The position numbers and the translations under genes were made by a program. Positions 6,514 through 7,683 of a stretch of DNA of 7,683 nucleotides are shown here, in pieces. The stretch lies in NCBI GenBank assembly GCA_934777095.1, contig CAKVNP010000090.1, forward strand, positions 1 through 7,683. Reading direction: 5' to 3'. The number at the start of each line of letters is the position of its first letter. The stretch's first letter is position 1. The notes under the pieces were generated by a model. The model saw only the letters and a list, made by a program, of their open reading frames with translations, was not told the DNA's origin and ran no database searches. This stretch comes from an uncultured Clostridium sp. (lineage in GTDB: Bacteria > Bacillota > Clostridia > Clostridiales > Clostridiaceae).

Positions 6514-6573
6514 AACTGAAATATAAATTAAATATTTTCCCCAAAAAATAATTTAATTTATATTTCAGTTTAT
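6511..6573. repeat. Long AT-rich inverted repeat in the divergent intergenic region
   Basis: Positions 6511-6532 and 6552-6573 are exact reverse complements over 22 bases. With one bulged base at 6551 the pairing continues between 6533-6538 and 6545-6550. This gives a 28-bp stem with a CCCCAA loop (6539-6544). The outer edges can pair a little further (ATAGCT at 6496-6501 with AGCTAT at 6578-6583). Neither strand has a terminator-like T-run after it. It lies between the 3D-domain gene and the 2-epimerase gene. It could be an operator, an mRNA leader hairpin of the 3D gene, or a small mobile-element remnant; the sequence does not decide. Confidence 0.85.
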
Positions 6574-6589
6574 GGTAAGCTATGATGTT

Positions 6590-6608
6590 ATTATATCATA
6601 AGATATAA
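6590..6608 (-). promoter_or_regulatory. Alternative extended -10 promoter for the 3D-domain gene, within a small inverted repeat
   Basis: The minus strand reads TGATATAAT (6598-6590), an extended -10 with a perfect TATAAT. The inverted repeat TTATATC (6591-6597) and GATATAA (6602-6608) overlaps it, with a 4-base loop. If this promoter is used, the 28-bp hairpin at 6511-6573 would be in the mRNA leader. The -35 region is poor. Confidence 0.35.
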
Positions 6609-6692
6609 AATTAATAAAATAATTTACTTTTTATGGAAAATATTAAAGTGGAATCGATGCTTAATTAGTAAATTATTATAATGGTGATTATG

Positions 6693-6720
6693 TTGATTTA
6701 TCTGGCTTATATGATAAAAT
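6693..6720 (+). promoter_or_regulatory. Candidate promoter for the UDP-GlcNAc 2-epimerase gene
   Basis: TTGATT (6693-6698) and TAAAAT (6715-6720) are 16 bases apart, and TGA directly precedes the -10 as an extended element. The leader to the ATG would be about 55 bases. Another TATAAT at 6677-6682 has no matching -35. The rest of the 6574-6781 stretch is AT-rich and holds no recognisable gene. Confidence 0.5.
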
Positions 6721-6768
6721 TAAACAGAGTATAACATAAATTTTACCGAGAAATAATAAAAAACCTGA

Positions 6769-6784
6769 AGGGGTGGAGAATATG
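6769..6784 (+). promoter_or_regulatory. Ribosome binding site of the 2-epimerase gene
   Basis: AGGGGTGG (6769-6776) lies about 5 bases before the ATG at 6782-6784. The start agrees with the family N-terminus, which begins a few residues before the first beta strand and the GTRPE loop. Confidence 0.75.
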
Positions 6785-7683
6785 AGTAAAATAAAGGTGC
6801 TTTCTGTATTTGGCACTAGGCCAGAAGCAATAAAGATGTGTCCTTTAGTAAAATTATTAGAGCAAGATGATAGAATTGAATCGAAGGTATGCGTTACAGC
6901 ACAGCATAGGGAAATGCTTGATTCAGTTTTAGAAATATTTAATGTGAAACCAGCTTATGATTTAAATATAATGGCACAAGGCCAGACTATTATAGATATA
7001 TGTAATAAAGTACTTGTGGGGACTGATAGAGTAATCAAGGAATATAATCCAGATTTAGTACTTGTACATGGAGATACTTCAACTACTTTAAATGGAGCGT
7101 TAGCTGCTTTTTATAATAAAGTACCTGTAGGACATGTAGAAGCAGGGCTAAGAACAGGGGATATGTATTCACCTTTCCCAGAAGAAGCAAATAGAAAACT
7201 TACCGGAGCAATAGCAACATTACATTTTGCGCCAACAATTAATAATGCAAATAATCTAGCTAAGGAATCAATAACTAAAAATGTATTTATCACAGGAAAT
7301 ACTGTTATTGATGCGTTATTATCAGTAGTGAATGATGAACATAAATTTGCAGATGAAAAATTAAATGACATAGATTTTATTAATAATAAGGTTATTCTTC
7401 TGACTGCACATAGAAGAGAAAATTGGGGAGAACCAATGAAGGATATATTTGCAGCAGTTAGGGAATTAGCAGAAAAGAATGATGACGTAAAAATAATCTT
7501 CCCAATGCATAAGAATCCATTAATAAGGGAATTAGCAAAGGAAAGCTTTAAGGGAATAGAAGAGAAGATTTGTATGATTGAGCCACTTGAATATGTTGAC
7601 TTTACAAATTTAATGGCTAAATGTTATTTAATTATGACTGATTCGGGGGGAATCCAAGAAGAAGCGCCGGCACTTGGTAAGCC
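6782..7683 (+). CDS. mnaA: UDP-N-acetylglucosamine 2-epimerase (non-hydrolysing), 3' end outside the window
   Basis: The reading frame is open for 300 codons plus two bases and leaves the window without a stop; the family is usually about 370-390 residues, so roughly four fifths is present. The enzyme interconverts UDP-GlcNAc and UDP-ManNAc in the cytoplasm; UDP-ManNAc supplies the ManNAc of the teichoic acid linkage unit. Motifs in order are VFGTRPEAIK (9-18), TAQHREML (39-46), VHGDTSTT (95-102, D98), HVEAGLRTGD (118-127, E120), PFPEEANRK (131-139, E134), GNTVIDAL (172-179), TAHRRENWG (208-216, H210) and TDSGGIQEEAP (286-296). D98, E120, E134 and H210 correspond to the catalytic residues known in E. 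coli WecB. The gene is divergent from the 3D-domain gene. The symbol mnaA follows Bacillus usage for teichoic acid loci; wecB is the enterobacterial equivalent. Confidence 0.95.
   Translation, partial: MSKIKVLSVFGTRPEAIKMCPLVKLLEQDDRIESKVCVTAQHREMLDSVLEIFNVKPAYDLNIMAQGQTIIDICNKVLVGTDRVIKEYNPDLVLVHGDTSTTLNGALAAFYNKVPVGHVEAGLRTGDMYSPFPEEANRKLTGAIATLHFAPTINNANNLAKESITKNVFITGNTVIDALLSVVNDEHKFADEKLNDIDFINNKVILLTAHRRENWGEPMKDIFAAVRELAEKNDDVKIIFPMHKNPLIRELAKESFKGIEEKICMIEPLEYVDFTNLMAKCYLIMTDSGGIQEEAPALGK

Noticed and set aside
6665..6739. Short plus-strand frame ending in GDYVDLSGLYDKIKQSIT before a TAA
   Set aside because: It looks protein-like and could be the tail of a decayed gene, but it is only 24 codons with no start and overlaps the candidate 2-epimerase promoter, so chance cannot be excluded.
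7111..7371. Open frame of 86 codons on the minus strand
   Set aside because: It is antisense to the well-conserved UDP-GlcNAc 2-epimerase reading and resembles no family.
1..7683. CRISPR arrays, tRNA or rRNA genes, riboswitches, transposase genes
   Set aside because: No regularly spaced repeats, tRNA-like cloverleafs, rRNA segments or transposase motifs were seen on either strand.

Overview
The window is AT-rich throughout. Its genes use mostly AGA for arginine, have A/T-ending codons and purine-rich ribosome binding sites, and encode a Gram-positive cell envelope. This suggests a low-GC Firmicute, probably a Clostridium-like member of the Clostridia; the exact taxon cannot be read from the sequence. 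The content is a wall teichoic acid (poly-glycerol-phosphate type) and cell-wall remodelling locus.

Layout. Positions 1-138 read in one frame as a membrane-protein fragment that may come from a GHKL-type sensor kinase. It runs straight into a glycosyltransferase that has lost its N-terminal domain (homology from about 102, first ATG 189, end 1403). A TagF/TagB-type CDP-glycerol glycerophosphotransferase follows in the same direction (GTG 1460 to 2644) and ends at an intrinsic terminator. A consensus-like promoter (about 2754-2782) then drives a second, TagB-like glycerophosphotransferase (2894-3994). This gene converges on two minus-strand genes, with a bidirectional terminator (3993-4032) and a second hairpin between them. 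The minus-strand genes are an LCP (LytR-CpsA-Psr) ligase (4052-5146) and, upstream of it, a secreted coiled-coil protein with a C-terminal 3D hydrolase-like domain (5255 to about 6481). A roughly 290-base divergent region carries a 28-bp inverted repeat and candidate promoters. It leads to a plus-strand UDP-GlcNAc 2-epimerase gene (6782 onward) that runs off the window.

How the genes fit together (inference from family knowledge). The 2-epimerase makes UDP-ManNAc, used for the wall teichoic acid linkage unit. TagB-like and TagF-like enzymes prime and extend a glycerol-phosphate chain from CDP-glycerol. A TagE/TarM-like glycosyltransferase would decorate the chain, but here it looks broken. 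The LCP enzyme transfers the finished polymer to peptidoglycan, and the 3D protein probably remodels or cleaves peptidoglycan.

No wholly new system is evident. The points worth a second look are the rearrangement junction near 90-120, the apparently non-AUG/GUG start of the 3D-domain gene, and the long inverted repeat in the divergent promoter region.
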